DNA of 64,000 bases from Micromonospora musae (lineage in GTDB: Bacteria; Actinomycetota; Actinomycetes; Mycobacteriales; Micromonosporaceae), in assembly GCF_003626635.1 (NCBI RefSeq), contig NZ_RAZT01000002.1, positions 496,001 to 560,000 on the forward strand, in the 5' to 3' direction. The notes beneath the pieces were generated by a model. That model searched no databases. It was not told the origin of the DNA and saw nothing but the letters and a program-made list of their open reading frames with translations. Positions 32,905 to 41,627 of this stretch are shown here, one piece after another; position 1 is the stretch's first letter, and every line of letters starts with the position of its first letter. The translations under genes were made by a program, and so were the position numbers.

Positions 32905-34014
32905 TTAGGCCGGCGCGGCCGGGTAGGTGCGGGTCTCGGTGGCCTTCACGGCCGCCCAGACCCGCTGGCCGGGCACGAGGTGCAGCTGGGCGGCGGCGAG
33001 CGGGGTGATGTCGGCGGCGACCTCGATCGGGCCGGAGAGCTGGACCCGGAGGTTGTCGCCGTTCGGCTGGATCCCGCTGATGGCGGCGGGCCAGGTGTTG
33101 CGGGGGCTGCCGGCGGGGCGGTCCGGGTGCAGGGCGACGGCTGACGGCGGGAAGGCGACGAAGACGTCGCCGTCGTGCTGCTCGGCCGTCGTCAGCCGGA
33201 ACCCGTCGGCGAGCAGCACCGTCTGCCCGCGGGCGTGACCGCGGAAGAGGTTGAGACCGACGAGCCGGGCGACGTAGTCGGTGCGGGGCTGCGCGGTGAT
33301 GGTGGCGGCGTCGCCTTCCTGGACCACCTGACCGTGCTCGATGATGACGAGCCGGTCGGCGAGGACGAGAGCGTCGAGCGGGTCGTGCGTGACCAGCAGG
33401 GTGGCGCCGGGATGCTCGGCGAGGTGGCGCTGGAGCTGGGCGCGGGTGTCGAGCCGGGTGCGGGCGTCGAGAGCGGCGAGCGGTTCGTCGAGCAGCAGCA
33501 GCGCCGGATCGACCGCGAGGGCCCGGGCGAGGGCGACCCGCTGGGCCTGCCCGCCGGAGAGCTGGCGTGGCTTGCGGCGGGCGTGCTCGGCGAGCCCCAT
33601 CCGGTGCAGCCAGTCGGCCGCCTGCCGCCGCGCCTGTCGCCGGTCCAGTCCGTGCCGGCGGGGGCCGAACGCGACGTTGTCCAACGCGTTGAGGTGCGGA
33701 AAGAGCAGGTAGTCCTGGAAGACCACACCGATCGGGCGTTGCTCGGTGGGAACCCAGCTCCGGCTGCTGGGCCCGTCGAGCACCTGCCCGGCGAGGGTGA
33801 GATGCCCGTCCGACAGGGCGAGCAGTCCGGCGAGCGCCCGCAGTGCGGTGGTCTTGCCGGCGCCGTTGGGTCCGAGGAGGGCGACGACCTCACCGGAGTC
33901 GATCGTCAACGGCAGGTCGAGCCGGAAGCCACCGCGATCCACGACGAGACGGGCGTCGAGCAGCGGCTCGGAAACCCGCTGCCGCGCCGCGTGGACGGTG
34001 AGGTCGACGGTCAC
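32905..34014 (-). CDS. modC: Molybdate ABC transporter ATP-binding protein
   Basis: This ATPase subunit of the molybdate importer is 369 residues long. It shows Walker A LLGPNGAGKTTALRALAG, the Q-loop VVFQDYLLFPHLNALDNVAFG, signature LSGGQAQRVALARAL, Walker B LLLLDEPLAALD and the switch TLLVTHDPLDAL. The C-terminal region from about residue 295 is a TOBE/Mop-like oxyanion-binding segment. GTG 34014 is chosen because it overlaps the modB stop as GTGA, the usual coupling in this operon; an in-frame ATG slightly upstream lies inside modB. It is the last gene of the mod operon. Confidence 0.93.
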   Translation of the reverse strand: MTVDLTVHAARQRVSEPLLDARLVVDRGGFRLDLPLTIDSGEVVALLGPNGAGKTTALRALAGLLALSDGHLTLAGQVLDGPSSRSWVPTEQRPIGVVFQDYLLFPHLNALDNVAFGPRRHGLDRRQARRQAADWLHRMGLAEHARRKPRQLSGGQAQRVALARALAVDPALLLLDEPLAALDARTRLDTRAQLQRHLAEHPGATLLVTHDPLDALVLADRLVIIEHGQVVQEGDAATITAQPRTDYVARLVGLNLFRGHARGQTVLLADGFRLTTAEQHDGDVFVAFPPSAVALHPDRPAGSPRNTWPAAISGIQPNGDNLRVQLSGPIEVAADITPLAAAQLHLVPGQRVWAAVKATETRTYPAAPA

Positions 34015-34856
34015 GGGGCACTGATCCAACGGTCGCGGAGGGTGGCCAGGATCGCCACGGAGACGGTGAGCAGGATGAGGCTGAGCACGATGGCGGCCTC
34101 CAGGTCGGTCTCCAGGGCGAGGTAGACGGCGAGCGGCATGGTCTGCGTACGACCCGGGAAGTTGCCGGCGAAGGTGATGGTGGCGCCGAACTCACCCAAC
34201 GCCCGCGCCCAGCACAGCACGGCGCCGGCCGCGATCCCGGGCGCCACGAGCGGCAGCGTGACGTGGGTGAAGGTGGTCCAGCGGTTCGCGCCGAGGGTGG
34301 CGGCGGCCTCCTCGTACCGGCTGTCGGCGCCGCGCAGCGCCCCCTCGACGGCGATGACCAGGAAGGGCATGGCGACGAACGCCTCGGCGAGCACCACCCC
34401 GGTGGTGGTGAAGGGCAGGGTGACGCCGAACGTGGTGTCGAGCCAGGAGCCGAGCAGCCCACGGCGGCCGAAGACGAGCAGCAGGGCCACGCCGCCGACC
34501 ACCGGCGGCAGGACGAGCGGCACGGTGACCAGGGCGCGCACGATCCGCCGGCCGGGGAACTCGATCCGGGCGAGCAGCCACGCCAGCGGTACGCCGAGCG
34601 CCAGGCAGAGCAGGGTCGCGAGGGTGGCGGTCAGCAGGGAGAGCCGGAGCGCGGTGAGTACGCCCGGCTCGGTGAGCCGCTGCGGCAGCGTCGTCCACGG
34701 GGCGCGGACGAGCAGACCGGCCAGCGGTAGCACGAGGAAGAGCAGCCCGAGCAGGGCCGGCAGGAGCAGGGCCAGTGGGATCCGACCGACGCGGCGGGGC
34801 CGATGCCGTGGCGCGGCCGGTCGGGGCCGCGCCACGGTGGTGTCGAGCTGGGGCAT
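34011..34856 (-). CDS. modB: Molybdate ABC transporter permease
   Basis: This 281-residue membrane permease has about six helices and the binding-protein-dependent transport signature EEAAATLGANRWTTFTHVTLPLVAPGI (EAA loop contacting ModC). The N-terminal 25 residues are Pro/Arg-rich and cytoplasmic. VPLVLPPVVGGVALLLVFGRRG and the end WARALGEFGATITFAGNFPGRTQTMPLAVY are typical of ModB. It starts 3 bases after modA and overlaps modC by 4 bases. Confidence 0.94.
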   Translation of the reverse strand: MPQLDTTVARPRPAAPRHRPRRVGRIPLALLLPALLGLLFLVLPLAGLLVRAPWTTLPQRLTEPGVLTALRLSLLTATLATLLCLALGVPLAWLLARIEFPGRRIVRALVTVPLVLPPVVGGVALLLVFGRRGLLGSWLDTTFGVTLPFTTTGVVLAEAFVAMPFLVIAVEGALRGADSRYEEAAATLGANRWTTFTHVTLPLVAPGIAAGAVLCWARALGEFGATITFAGNFPGRTQTMPLAVYLALETDLEAAIVLSLILLTVSVAILATLRDRWISAP

Positions 34857-34859
34857 CGG

Positions 34860-35657
34860 CTACGGGGCCTGGAACCCGGCCGTGGTGAGCACGGCCCGAC
34901 CCGGGTCGGAGAGCACGTACTCGACGAAGGCCTGTGCGGCCGGCTTGTTGGGCGCGTTCTTCAGTACGACGATCGGGTACTCGTTGATCGCTCCGGCCGA
35001 CTCGGGGAACTCGACGCCGTCGACGTCCGCGGCGGCGGACTTCGCGTCGGTGCGGTAGACCAGCGCGGCGTCGACCTCACCGAGCTTGACCTTCGACAGC
35101 GCGGCCTTGACGTCCTGCTCGAGGGTGACCGGCGTCAGCTCCACCCCGGCCGCGTCGAGCGCCTTCTTCGCCGCGGCGCCGCACGGGACCTGCTCGGCGC
35201 AGAGCGCGACCTTCACGTCCGGCTCGGTCAGATCCCTCAGGCCGCTGATCCCGCCGGGGTTTCCCTTGGGTACGGCGATGACGAGCTGGTTCTTCACGAA
35301 GGTCGTCGGCGTACCGTCGCCGTTGCCCTCGTCGGTGACGGTCTTCATGTTCGCCGGGGCGGCGGAGGCGAAGACGTCGGCCGGGGCGCCCTGGTTGATC
35401 TGGGTGGCGAGCGCGGAGCTGCCGGCGAAGCTGTAGGTGACGGTCGTCCCCGGGTTGGCCGCCTCGAAATCCTTGCCGAGCTTCGTGAACGACTCGGTCA
35501 GCGACGCGGCGGCGAAGACGGTGACGTCACCGGTGACGCCGGAGTTCGCGTTGCCCGGCTGCGTGCCGGTGGAGTCCTCGCCACCGCAACCGGCCAGACC
35601 CACCACCGCCAGCGCGGCGACGGTCGCCAGTACGGTGCGAAATCGTCGGGTCCTCAC
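34860..35657 (-). CDS. modA: Molybdate-binding lipoprotein
   Basis: This periplasm-side solute receptor (265 residues) captures molybdate or tungstate. The lipoprotein signal ends in the lipobox LAGC (Cys24), then comes the ModA core VTVFAAASLTESFTKLGKDFEAANPGTTVTYSFAGSSALATQI, QGAPADVFASA and VDAALVYRTDAKSA. The start is a GTG at 35657 whose bases overlap the upstream regulator's stop (GTGA). It is the second gene of the operon. Confidence 0.95.
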   Translation of the reverse strand: MRTRRFRTVLATVAALAVVGLAGCGGEDSTGTQPGNANSGVTGDVTVFAAASLTESFTKLGKDFEAANPGTTVTYSFAGSSALATQINQGAPADVFASAAPANMKTVTDEGNGDGTPTTFVKNQLVIAVPKGNPGGISGLRDLTEPDVKVALCAEQVPCGAAAKKALDAAGVELTPVTLEQDVKAALSKVKLGEVDAALVYRTDAKSAAADVDGVEFPESAGAINEYPIVVLKNAPNKPAAQAFVEYVLSDPGRAVLTTAGFQAP

Positions 35658-36076
35658 GAGCTGCTCCTCCCTCTGCTCGCCGCGATCACCGTCGGCTTCT
35701 CCACGACGACGTTCGTCGACTTGATCACGGCGACCGCCACCGTGCCGACCTCCAGACCCAATTCGTCGACGGCCTCGCGGCTCATCAGCGACACCACCCG
35801 GAAGGGGCCGGCCTGGATGTCCACCTGCGCCATGACGGCGTCCTTGACCACGGACGTGACGATGCCGCGCAGCCGGTTGCGCGCCGAGGACTCCTCGCGG
35901 CCCTCCGGGTCGGCGGACTGCGTCCGCACGAACGCGGCGAGGTCGACCCCGTCGACCACCCGGTGTCCCTGCTCGTCCCGACTCGCGGCGAGCCGTCCGG
36001 CATCCACCCAGCGCCGAACCGTGTCCACGCTGACGCCGAGCAGTTCGGCCGCTTCACTCATCCGAAACACCGTCAC
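35654..36076 (-). CDS. HTH-Mop (TOBE) molybdate-responsive regulator
   Basis: This 140-residue two-domain protein has a MerR/excisionase-type helix-turn-helix (MSEAAELLGVSVDTVRRWVDAGRLAASRDEQGHRVVDG) followed by a molybdopterin/TOBE oxyanion-binding domain (RNRLRGIVTSVVKDAVMAQVDIQAGPFRVVSLMSREAVDELGLEVG). It differs from E. coli ModE, which has an N-terminal winged helix and two Mop units. It presumably senses molybdate and adjusts the mod operon it heads. GTG 36076 follows TACCGT by 7 bases, with no ribosome site, so the whole operon mRNA would begin at this start codon. Confidence 0.9.
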   Translation of the reverse strand: MTVFRMSEAAELLGVSVDTVRRWVDAGRLAASRDEQGHRVVDGVDLAAFVRTQSADPEGREESSARNRLRGIVTSVVKDAVMAQVDIQAGPFRVVSLMSREAVDELGLEVGTVAVAVIKSTNVVVEKPTVIAASRGRSSS

Positions 36077-36083
36077 GAGGGAC

Positions 36084-36089
36084 ACGGTA
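36084..36089 (-). promoter_or_regulatory. -10 box (TACCGT) of the leaderless mod operon promoter
   Basis: Read on the minus strand, TACCGT is followed by seven bases and then the GTG of the HTH-Mop gene. With no 5' untranslated region there is no room for a molybdenum-cofactor riboswitch, so control must be by protein. Confidence 0.65.
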
Positions 36090-36213
36090 GCGGACGGAGC
36101 CTGCAACCCAGAAGGGCCGGAACGGGCTGCATGTGCAGCGAGTTGGCTCGTAGCCGAGCCGCATCTGCGGGCGGCGTTCGGCCCGCGCCGGGTGGCGCCG
36201 GAGCTGAGCTGCC

Positions 36214-37185
36214 CTAGAAGCCGGCCACCGGACGTGGCCGGTAGGGCGCCTCGAGCGCCTTGATCTCCTCGTCGGTCAGCTCGATGTCGAGCGCGGCGAC
36301 GGCGTCGTCGAGGTGGTACGGCTTGGTCGCGCCGACGATCGGCGCGGTGACCCGACCGGCCACCCAGGCCAGCGCGATCTGCGCGCGGGACACACCCCGG
36401 TTCTCGGCGATCGTCGCGACCGTCTCCACGATCCGCCGGTCGGTCTCCTCGTGGCCGCCGTAGAGGGTGCGGCCGAACTCGTCCGACTCGGTGCGGGTGG
36501 TGCTCGCGCCCCAGTCGCGGGTCAGCTTGCCGCGGGCGAGCGGGCTCCACGGGATCGTCGCGATGCCCTGGTCCGCGCAGAGCGGCAGCATCTCCCGCTC
36601 CTCCTCGCGGTACAGCAGGTTGTAGTGGTTCTGCATCGAGACGAACCTCGTCCAGCCGTTCAGGTCGGCCAGGTAGAGCGCCTTGGCGAACTGCCACGCG
36701 TGCATGGAGGACGCGCCGAGGTACCGAACCTTGCCCGCCTTCACGAGGTCGTGCAGGGCCTCGAGCGTCTCCTCGATCGGCGTCGCGTGGTCGAAGCGGT
36801 GGATCTGGTAGAGGTCGACGTAATCGGTCCCGAGCCGGCGAAGACTGTTGTCGATCTCGGCGTTGATCGCCTTGCGGGACAGGCCGGCGCCGTTCGGGCC
36901 GGGACGCATCCGACCGTGCACCTTGGTGGCGAGAACGACCTCGTCACGGCGCGCGAAGTCCTTCAGCGCCCGGCCCACGATCTCCTCGCTGCTGCCGTCG
37001 GAGTAGACGTTCGCGGTGTCGAAGAAGTTGATCCCCGCGTCGAGCGCCTGCCGGATGAACGGACGGGCCTCGTCCTCGGGCAGCGACCAGGCATGGTTGC
37101 CGCGACCCGGGTCGCCGTAGCTCATCGTCCCCAGGCAGACCCGGGAGACCTCCAGACCCGTCGAGCCCAGCCGCACGTACTGCAC
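36214..37185 (-). CDS. Aldo/keto reductase
   Basis: This 323-residue NADPH-dependent carbonyl reductase has the (beta/alpha)8 barrel. The catalytic tetrad context is visible in NFFDTANVYSDGSSEEIVG (Asp, Tyr), VVLATKVHG (Lys) and VDLYQIHRFD (His). The C-terminal cofactor segment TAPIVGATKPYHLDDAV is conserved. It resembles the YajO/Tas-like subfamily of potassium-channel-beta type; the substrate is unknown. It is divergent from a zinc alcohol dehydrogenase, with 152 bases between them, suggesting shared control of carbonyl metabolism, although no operator is obvious. Confidence 0.94.
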   Translation of the reverse strand: MQYVRLGSTGLEVSRVCLGTMSYGDPGRGNHAWSLPEDEARPFIRQALDAGINFFDTANVYSDGSSEEIVGRALKDFARRDEVVLATKVHGRMRPGPNGAGLSRKAINAEIDNSLRRLGTDYVDLYQIHRFDHATPIEETLEALHDLVKAGKVRYLGASSMHAWQFAKALYLADLNGWTRFVSMQNHYNLLYREEEREMLPLCADQGIATIPWSPLARGKLTRDWGASTTRTESDEFGRTLYGGHEETDRRIVETVATIAENRGVSRAQIALAWVAGRVTAPIVGATKPYHLDDAVAALDIELTDEEIKALEAPYRPRPVAGF

Positions 37186-37337
37186 GATTCCTCCATCATG
37201 GGCCGAGGGGATGACCCGTCGGTGCGCACGTTACTCCGCCCCAACGGCGGCCACCCCCGTCGGAACCGTTGCCGCCTCCGTCCGGACCCTCCCGCACTAC
37301 GATCATCACAAAGGGATAACGGAATTGAGGTTCACCC

Positions 37338-38351
37338 ATGCTCACGGCCGTTGCCACCGGCGTCGACGAGCCCCTCACGATCACCGAACGCGAGGTCCCC
37401 GAGCCCGGCCCGGGCGAGGTCCTGGTCAAGATCACCGCGTGTGGGGTCTGCTACACGGACCTGGACCTGCTCCAGGGACACTGGCCGATCGCCCGTTTCC
37501 CGGTCGTGCCGGGCCACGAGATCACCGGCGTGGTGACCGCCGCCGGCCCCGGCGTCTCCTGGCCGCCGGTCGGCACCGCCGTCGGCGCCCAGTTCCTCGG
37601 CGACTCCTGCCGCCACTGCGACTACTGCGTACGCGGCGAGCAGATCCTCTGCCCGCGCAAGCGGATCACGGGCATCGTCATGGACGGCGGATACACCGAG
37701 TACGCCGTCCTCAAGGCTGACTTCGTGACACCGCTGCCGGAGGGGCTCGACCCGGTCGCGGCGGCGCCGCTGATGTGCGCGGGCCTGACCGCCTTCAACA
37801 GCCTGCGGCAGGGCGGGATCAGCGGCACCTCGCGCGTCGCGGTCATCGGCACCGGCGGCGTCGGCACGCTGGCGGTACGCTACGCCGTCGCCATGGGCGC
37901 CCGGGTGACAGTCATCGGCCGGTCGCACCGGGGCGAGGCGGCGGCGCGGGAGCTGGGCGCCGAGCGGTTCATCGCCACCCAGGACACCGATCCGGGCGAA
38001 GCCCTCAAAGCCTGGGACAACTGCGGCGCGAACCTCGTCGTCAACGCCTCGCCGTCGACCTCCGCCGCGGCGGCGACCATCACCGGCCTGGCGCCCGACG
38101 GCTGGCTCGTGCTCTGCGGGTACGACCCGGAGCCGCTGATCCTGCCCACCCGGGTGATGGTCCTCAACCGGCTGCACGTGATGGTCAACCCGTCCGGCTC
38201 CCCGCACGACCTGCGCGACACCCTCGAGTTCTCGGCGGCGCACGGCATCCTGCCCGAGGTCACCCCGATCGGTCTGCCCGACGTCAACGCGGCGCTCGAC
38301 GGCATGGCCCAGGGCTCCTCCGGCAGACGGTCGGTCATCACCTTCGACTGA
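37338..38351 (+). CDS. Zinc-dependent alcohol dehydrogenase (MDR superfamily)
   Basis: This 337-residue medium-chain dehydrogenase oxidises an alcohol with NAD(P). The catalytic zinc site comes from the Cys in TACGVCYTDLDLLQGHW plus the downstream GHE motif. The four-Cys structural zinc loop is CRHCDYCVRGEQILC. The Rossmann fingerprint is VAVIGTGGVGTLAVRYAVAMGARV. The AdhP-like order of motifs suggests a primary alcohol or aldehyde substrate. ATG 37338 has GAGG about 8 bases upstream. It may be cotranscribed with the channel gene 92 bases downstream. Confidence 0.94.
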   Translation: MLTAVATGVDEPLTITEREVPEPGPGEVLVKITACGVCYTDLDLLQGHWPIARFPVVPGHEITGVVTAAGPGVSWPPVGTAVGAQFLGDSCRHCDYCVRGEQILCPRKRITGIVMDGGYTEYAVLKADFVTPLPEGLDPVAAAPLMCAGLTAFNSLRQGGISGTSRVAVIGTGGVGTLAVRYAVAMGARVTVIGRSHRGEAAARELGAERFIATQDTDPGEALKAWDNCGANLVVNASPSTSAAAATITGLAPDGWLVLCGYDPEPLILPTRVMVLNRLHVMVNPSGSPHDLRDTLEFSAAHGILPEVTPIGLPDVNAALDGMAQGSSGRRSVITFD

Positions 38352-38443
38352 CCGACCGGCGGTGGGCGCGGTTTGCATCGGGCGGCAGCGGGAAGGTCGG
38401 CCCGGTTGCTGACCGCGTCCGGTATCCGCCGAGGAGGTCCGAG

Positions 38444-39115
38444 ATGGCTCCCGCGAGGGACGACGCACGGACCAGCACCCCGATCGGCGCGGAGCGGGAT
38501 CCACGGCGGGTCGTCGCGTTCAGCGACGGAGTCATCGCCATCGCCATCACCCTGCTCGTCCTGGAGATCCGCCCGCCGGACGACACCCGTGACCTGCTCA
38601 AGGGGCTCGGCGAGCTCTGGCCCTCGTACACGGCCTACGGGATCACCTTCCTGCTCATCGGGCAGATGTGGGTGAACCACCACGTCATGTTCGATCACAT
38701 CCATTCGGCGGACCGCCTGGTGCTGCTGCTCAACACCCTGCTGCTGATGCACATCGCGTTCCTGCCGTTCGCCTCCGCCGTCCTGGCCGGCGCCTTCGAG
38801 TCCGGCCACGGGGAGCGGACCGCCATCGTCTTCTACGGGATCTCCTACGTGGGGGCGGCCATCCTCTTCAACGTCATCTGGGAGTACGCGCGGCACGGCC
38901 GGCGCCTCCTCGCGCCGACCATCGACGTGGCCGGCGCGAGGGCGATCAGCAGACGGTTCCGCCCGGCACCGGTGTGGATCGCCGTGGGGACGGGGCTGGG
39001 CGTACTGCATCCCCTCCTCGGCCTGGTGCTGGTCGCCGCCTTCATCCCCTTCTACTGGCTGCCCATCAAGGGCGAGATCGCCAGCGTCAAGCGCGCCCGC
39101 GAAAGCCTCCCCTGA
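38444..39115 (+). CDS. TMEM175-family potassium channel (DUF1211)
   Basis: This 223-residue bacterial TMEM175-like protein would assemble as a tetramer to form a K+-selective pore without the usual TVGYG filter. The signature RVVAFSDGVIAIAITLLVLEI (RxxxFSD at the start of helix 1) is present, and six hydrophobic helices follow, including MWVNHHVMFDHIHSADRLVLLLNTLLLMHIAFLPF. An N-terminal tail of 20 polar residues precedes helix 1. GAGGAGG lies upstream of ATG 38444. The physiological role in bacteria is poorly defined. Confidence 0.9.
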   Translation: MAPARDDARTSTPIGAERDPRRVVAFSDGVIAIAITLLVLEIRPPDDTRDLLKGLGELWPSYTAYGITFLLIGQMWVNHHVMFDHIHSADRLVLLLNTLLLMHIAFLPFASAVLAGAFESGHGERTAIVFYGISYVGAAILFNVIWEYARHGRRLLAPTIDVAGARAISRRFRPAPVWIAVGTGLGVLHPLLGLVLVAAFIPFYWLPIKGEIASVKRARESLP

Positions 39116-39158
39116 CCGCCCGCCGCCCGAGGGCTAGTTGGGCCGGCCAGGCGGGCCC

Positions 39159-40205
39159 TCACGCCCGCGACTCGGGGAGCTGCTCGACCGAGACGTAGGC
39201 GGAGAGCGCGCGGAGGAAGTCCGGCGCGTCGAAGATCGCGCCGGCGGAGGCGACGCCGGTCGTCCGGCAACGACCGTCGAGAACGCGGTGCAGCGCCTCG
39301 ACCACCAGCGGCGCGCTGACGGCGTAGATGTCCTGACCGCTGGCGACGACGCGCCGTCGCGTGTCGCCGGAGCGCACGACGACGTCGACGGTGAACGTCT
39401 GGGCGGAGCGGCCGCGCTCGTCGACCGCGGTCGGTGGCGCGTCGGCGGCGGCCAGGTCGCGGGCCGCGTCGGTGGTCATGTAGGTGCGCACCTCGGGGAT
39501 GGAGAGATGGCTGGGGACGGTGACGACGTCGGCCATCGTGAAGCCGTCGAGGACGGTCCGCGGGCCCGCCGGCGCCGGGAAGTCCCAGTTCAGCGCCGGC
39601 AGGTCGCTCTCGTCGAGGTAGTACTCCAGCCGCCCGCCGGTGTAGCGGACCCGTCGGCCGTCGCGGCGGTCGCGGGAGACGGTGCCGGAGGCGAGGGTTC
39701 CGGCCGTGGGGTGCCAGCTGCTCAGTCCGTACGCGACGTGCGCCTCGTCGGCCGTCGTCCAGTCGCCCATCGCGGTGGTCACGAGCAGGTCGCCGAGCCC
39801 GCCGAAGAAGGCCATCGCCGGGACCACCGCGACGCCTGCGTCGCACGCCCGGTCGGCGTAGTGCGTGAAGGTGTCGAGGTTCGCCTCGATCTCGGCCGCC
39901 ACGTCCAGGTACGGGATCCCGGCGCGCAGGGCGGCCTCGATGACCGGCCCGCCCGTCGAGGCGAACGGGCCGGCGCAGTTGATGACCGCGTCCGCGCCCT
40001 TCACCGCTGCGTCGAGCGAGGCCGGGTCGTCGACCGACGCCACCCGGTGTTCGAGCCCCGGATGCGACGCCGCCAGCGCCTGGAGCTTGTCCGCGTCCCG
40101 GCCGAGCAGAAGCGGGGTGAACCCGCGATCGCGCAACTCCGTCACCACGAACCGCCCGGTGTGCCCGTACGCGCCGAACACCGCCACGGTCTGCCCCGTA
40201 ATCAT
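39159..40205 (-). CDS. Saccharopine-dehydrogenase-like NAD(P)-binding enzyme
   Basis: This 348-residue protein begins with a Rossmann fold for NAD(P): VAVFGAYGHTGRFVVTELRDRGFTPLLLGRD. It then shows VINCAGPFASTGGPVIEAALRAGIPYLDVAAE and VVPAMAFFGGLGDLLVTTAM, the arrangement of saccharopine dehydrogenase/trans-acting enoyl reductase-like proteins. Most such stand-alone homologues have unknown substrates; the name reflects the fold only. GAGGAAG lies before ATG 40205. It is divergent from the GlxA-type regulator, 97 bases apart, and is probably its target. Confidence 0.88.
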   Translation of the reverse strand: MITGQTVAVFGAYGHTGRFVVTELRDRGFTPLLLGRDADKLQALAASHPGLEHRVASVDDPASLDAAVKGADAVINCAGPFASTGGPVIEAALRAGIPYLDVAAEIEANLDTFTHYADRACDAGVAVVPAMAFFGGLGDLLVTTAMGDWTTADEAHVAYGLSSWHPTAGTLASGTVSRDRRDGRRVRYTGGRLEYYLDESDLPALNWDFPAPAGPRTVLDGFTMADVVTVPSHLSIPEVRTYMTTDAARDLAAADAPPTAVDERGRSAQTFTVDVVVRSGDTRRRVVASGQDIYAVSAPLVVEALHRVLDGRCRTTGVASAGAIFDAPDFLRALSAYVSVEQLPESRA

Positions 40206-40220
40206 CTGCACTTCCTCCTC

Positions 40221-40295
40221 AGAAGATCGACTGAGAAGATCCTCTGCGCAGCGGGCGGCGCGGGCGAGTGTCTGGAACGCCATGCGCCATACAAT
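40221..40295. promoter_or_regulatory. Direct repeats and leaderless promoter between the enzyme and the GlxA-type regulator
   Basis: AGAAGATC occurs twice (40221-40228 and 40234-40241), 13 bases apart, upstream of the minus-strand enzyme gene; AraC-type proteins bind direct repeats. On the plus strand TACAAT (40290-40295) ends seven bases before the regulator's ATG. Confidence 0.6.
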
Positions 40296-40302
40296 TTCGG
40301 AC

Positions 40303-41259
40303 ATGGCTACTGTCGCGCTCGCCGCCACCGACGGAATGCTGCACTTCGAACTCGCCATGGCCTGCGAGATCTTCGTCCACGACCCGTCCGGCCTGGCCGA
40401 CCCGTGGTACGACCTCGTGGTCTGCGGCCCCGGCCCGGTCGGGGTCGGCCGGTTCCGGATGGAGCCCGACGACGGGTTGGACCGGCTGGCCCGCGCCGAC
40501 ACCGTGATCATCCCGGCCATCGAGGACGTCGACGCGGACGTGCCACCCGACCTGCTGGACGCCGTCCGCGCCGCGCACGAGGCGGGCGCTCGGCTCGTCT
40601 CGTTCTGCACCGGCGCGTTCGTGCTGGCCGCCGCCGGGGTGCTCGACGGGCTGCGGGCGACGACGCACTGGGCGCACACCGAGGTGCTGGCCGCCCGCTA
40701 CCCGCAGGTGGAGGTCGACCCGGACGTGCTCTACGTCGACAACGGCACCGTGCTCGCCTCCGCCGGCAAGGCCGCCGCGATCGACCTCTGCCTGCACCTG
40801 ATCCGCCGCGACCACGGCTCGACGGTCGCCAACGCGGTGGCCCGCCGCCTGGTCGTACCGCCGCATCGCGCCGGCGGTCAGGCCCAGTTCGTCACCACCC
40901 CGGTGCCCGCCCGCGACGACCATCCCCTCGCCGGCCTCTTTCCGTGGGCGATGGAGCGGCTGAACCGTCCACTGACCGTGGAGGATCTGGCCCGCCAGGC
41001 GAACATGAGCTCGCGCAACCTGGTCCGCCACTTCAGGTCGGCGACCGGCACCACGCCGCTGCAGTGGCTCTCCACGCAGCGGGTCCGCCGGGCCCAGGAG
41101 CTGCTGGAGCAGACCGACGACGGCATCGACGCCATCGCGGAGGCGGCCGGCATGGGCACCGCCACCACGCTGCGCCGGCACTTCCACCGCACCGTCGGGG
41201 TACCGCCGGACGCCTACCGTCGCACCTTCCGCAGCGCCGCTCCGGCAGCCGGTTGGTGA
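40303..41259 (+). CDS. GlxA-family regulator (DJ-1/PfpI domain plus AraC helix-turn-helix)
   Basis: This 318-residue transcription factor has an N-terminal class I amidotransferase-like domain (VALAATDGMLHFELAMACEIF to about residue 170; nucleophile-elbow-like VSFCTGAFVLAAAGVLDG) and a C-terminal AraC domain from about 205: RPLTVEDLARQANMSSRNLVRHFRSATGTTPLQWL and IDAIAEAAGMGTATTLRRHFHRTVGVPPDAYRR. The N-terminal domain usually senses rather than catalyses. ATG 40303 is 7 bases after a TACAAT -10, so it is leaderless. It likely activates the divergent saccharopine-dehydrogenase-like gene. Confidence 0.93.
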   Translation: MATVALAATDGMLHFELAMACEIFVHDPSGLADPWYDLVVCGPGPVGVGRFRMEPDDGLDRLARADTVIIPAIEDVDADVPPDLLDAVRAAHEAGARLVSFCTGAFVLAAAGVLDGLRATTHWAHTEVLAARYPQVEVDPDVLYVDNGTVLASAGKAAAIDLCLHLIRRDHGSTVANAVARRLVVPPHRAGGQAQFVTTPVPARDDHPLAGLFPWAMERLNRPLTVEDLARQANMSSRNLVRHFRSATGTTPLQWLSTQRVRRAQELLEQTDDGIDAIAEAAGMGTATTLRRHFHRTVGVPPDAYRRTFRSAAPAAGW

Positions 41260-41297
41260 CGTACCACCGTCGGACGCCGCGACGGCCGGGACCCACC

Positions 41298-41326
41298 CGC
41301 CCGGGTCGTGGTTGACGACCCGGGCG
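41298..41326. terminator. Hairpin terminator between regulator and tautomerase genes
   Basis: CGCCCGGGTCGT (41298-41309) pairs perfectly with ACGACCCGGGCG (41315-41326) around the loop GGTTG. Confidence 0.88.
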
Positions 41327-41358
41327 AGCCGGCTCCGGCCACCACTGTCCCGGCGGGG

Positions 41359-41598
41359 CTACTCGGACGACTGGGCGCGCTGCTGCGCGCGGTACCGGTC
41401 GACCGGCAGGCCGCCTCGGCCCCAGTTCTCGGTCTCGACCTCGTCGATGACGACGAAGGTGGAGTCCATCGGCTTGTGCAGCACGTCGAGCAGCAGCTTG
41501 CTGACGCCCTGGATGAGCGCCGCCTTCTCCTCGGCCGTGGCGGCCGACGCGCCGGGGCTGGTTCCCTCGCGGGTGATCTGGATCGTGACGATGGGCAT
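41359..41598 (-). CDS. 4-Oxalocrotonate tautomerase-family protein
   Basis: This 79-residue tautomerase-fold protein should have its N-terminal Pro (exposed after Met removal; the sequence begins PIVTIQITREG) act as the catalytic base. The middle EEKAALIQGVSKLLLDVLHKP and TFVVIDEVETENWGRGGLP are standard for the family. The tail is slightly longer than the classic 62-residue 4-OT. It lies 29 bases after the SDR gene on the same strand, so the two probably form an operon under the divergent TetR. The substrate is unknown. Confidence 0.9.
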   Translation of the reverse strand: MPIVTIQITREGTSPGASAATAEEKAALIQGVSKLLLDVLHKPMDSTFVVIDEVETENWGRGGLPVDRYRAQQRAQSSE

Positions 41599-41627
41599 CT
41601 CGGGTCCCTTCGGGAGGTTCGGCCGGG

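Noticed and set aside
36077-36213. Molybdenum-cofactor riboswitch before the mod operon
   Set aside because: The -10 lies seven bases before the first start codon, leaving no leader to hold a riboswitch.
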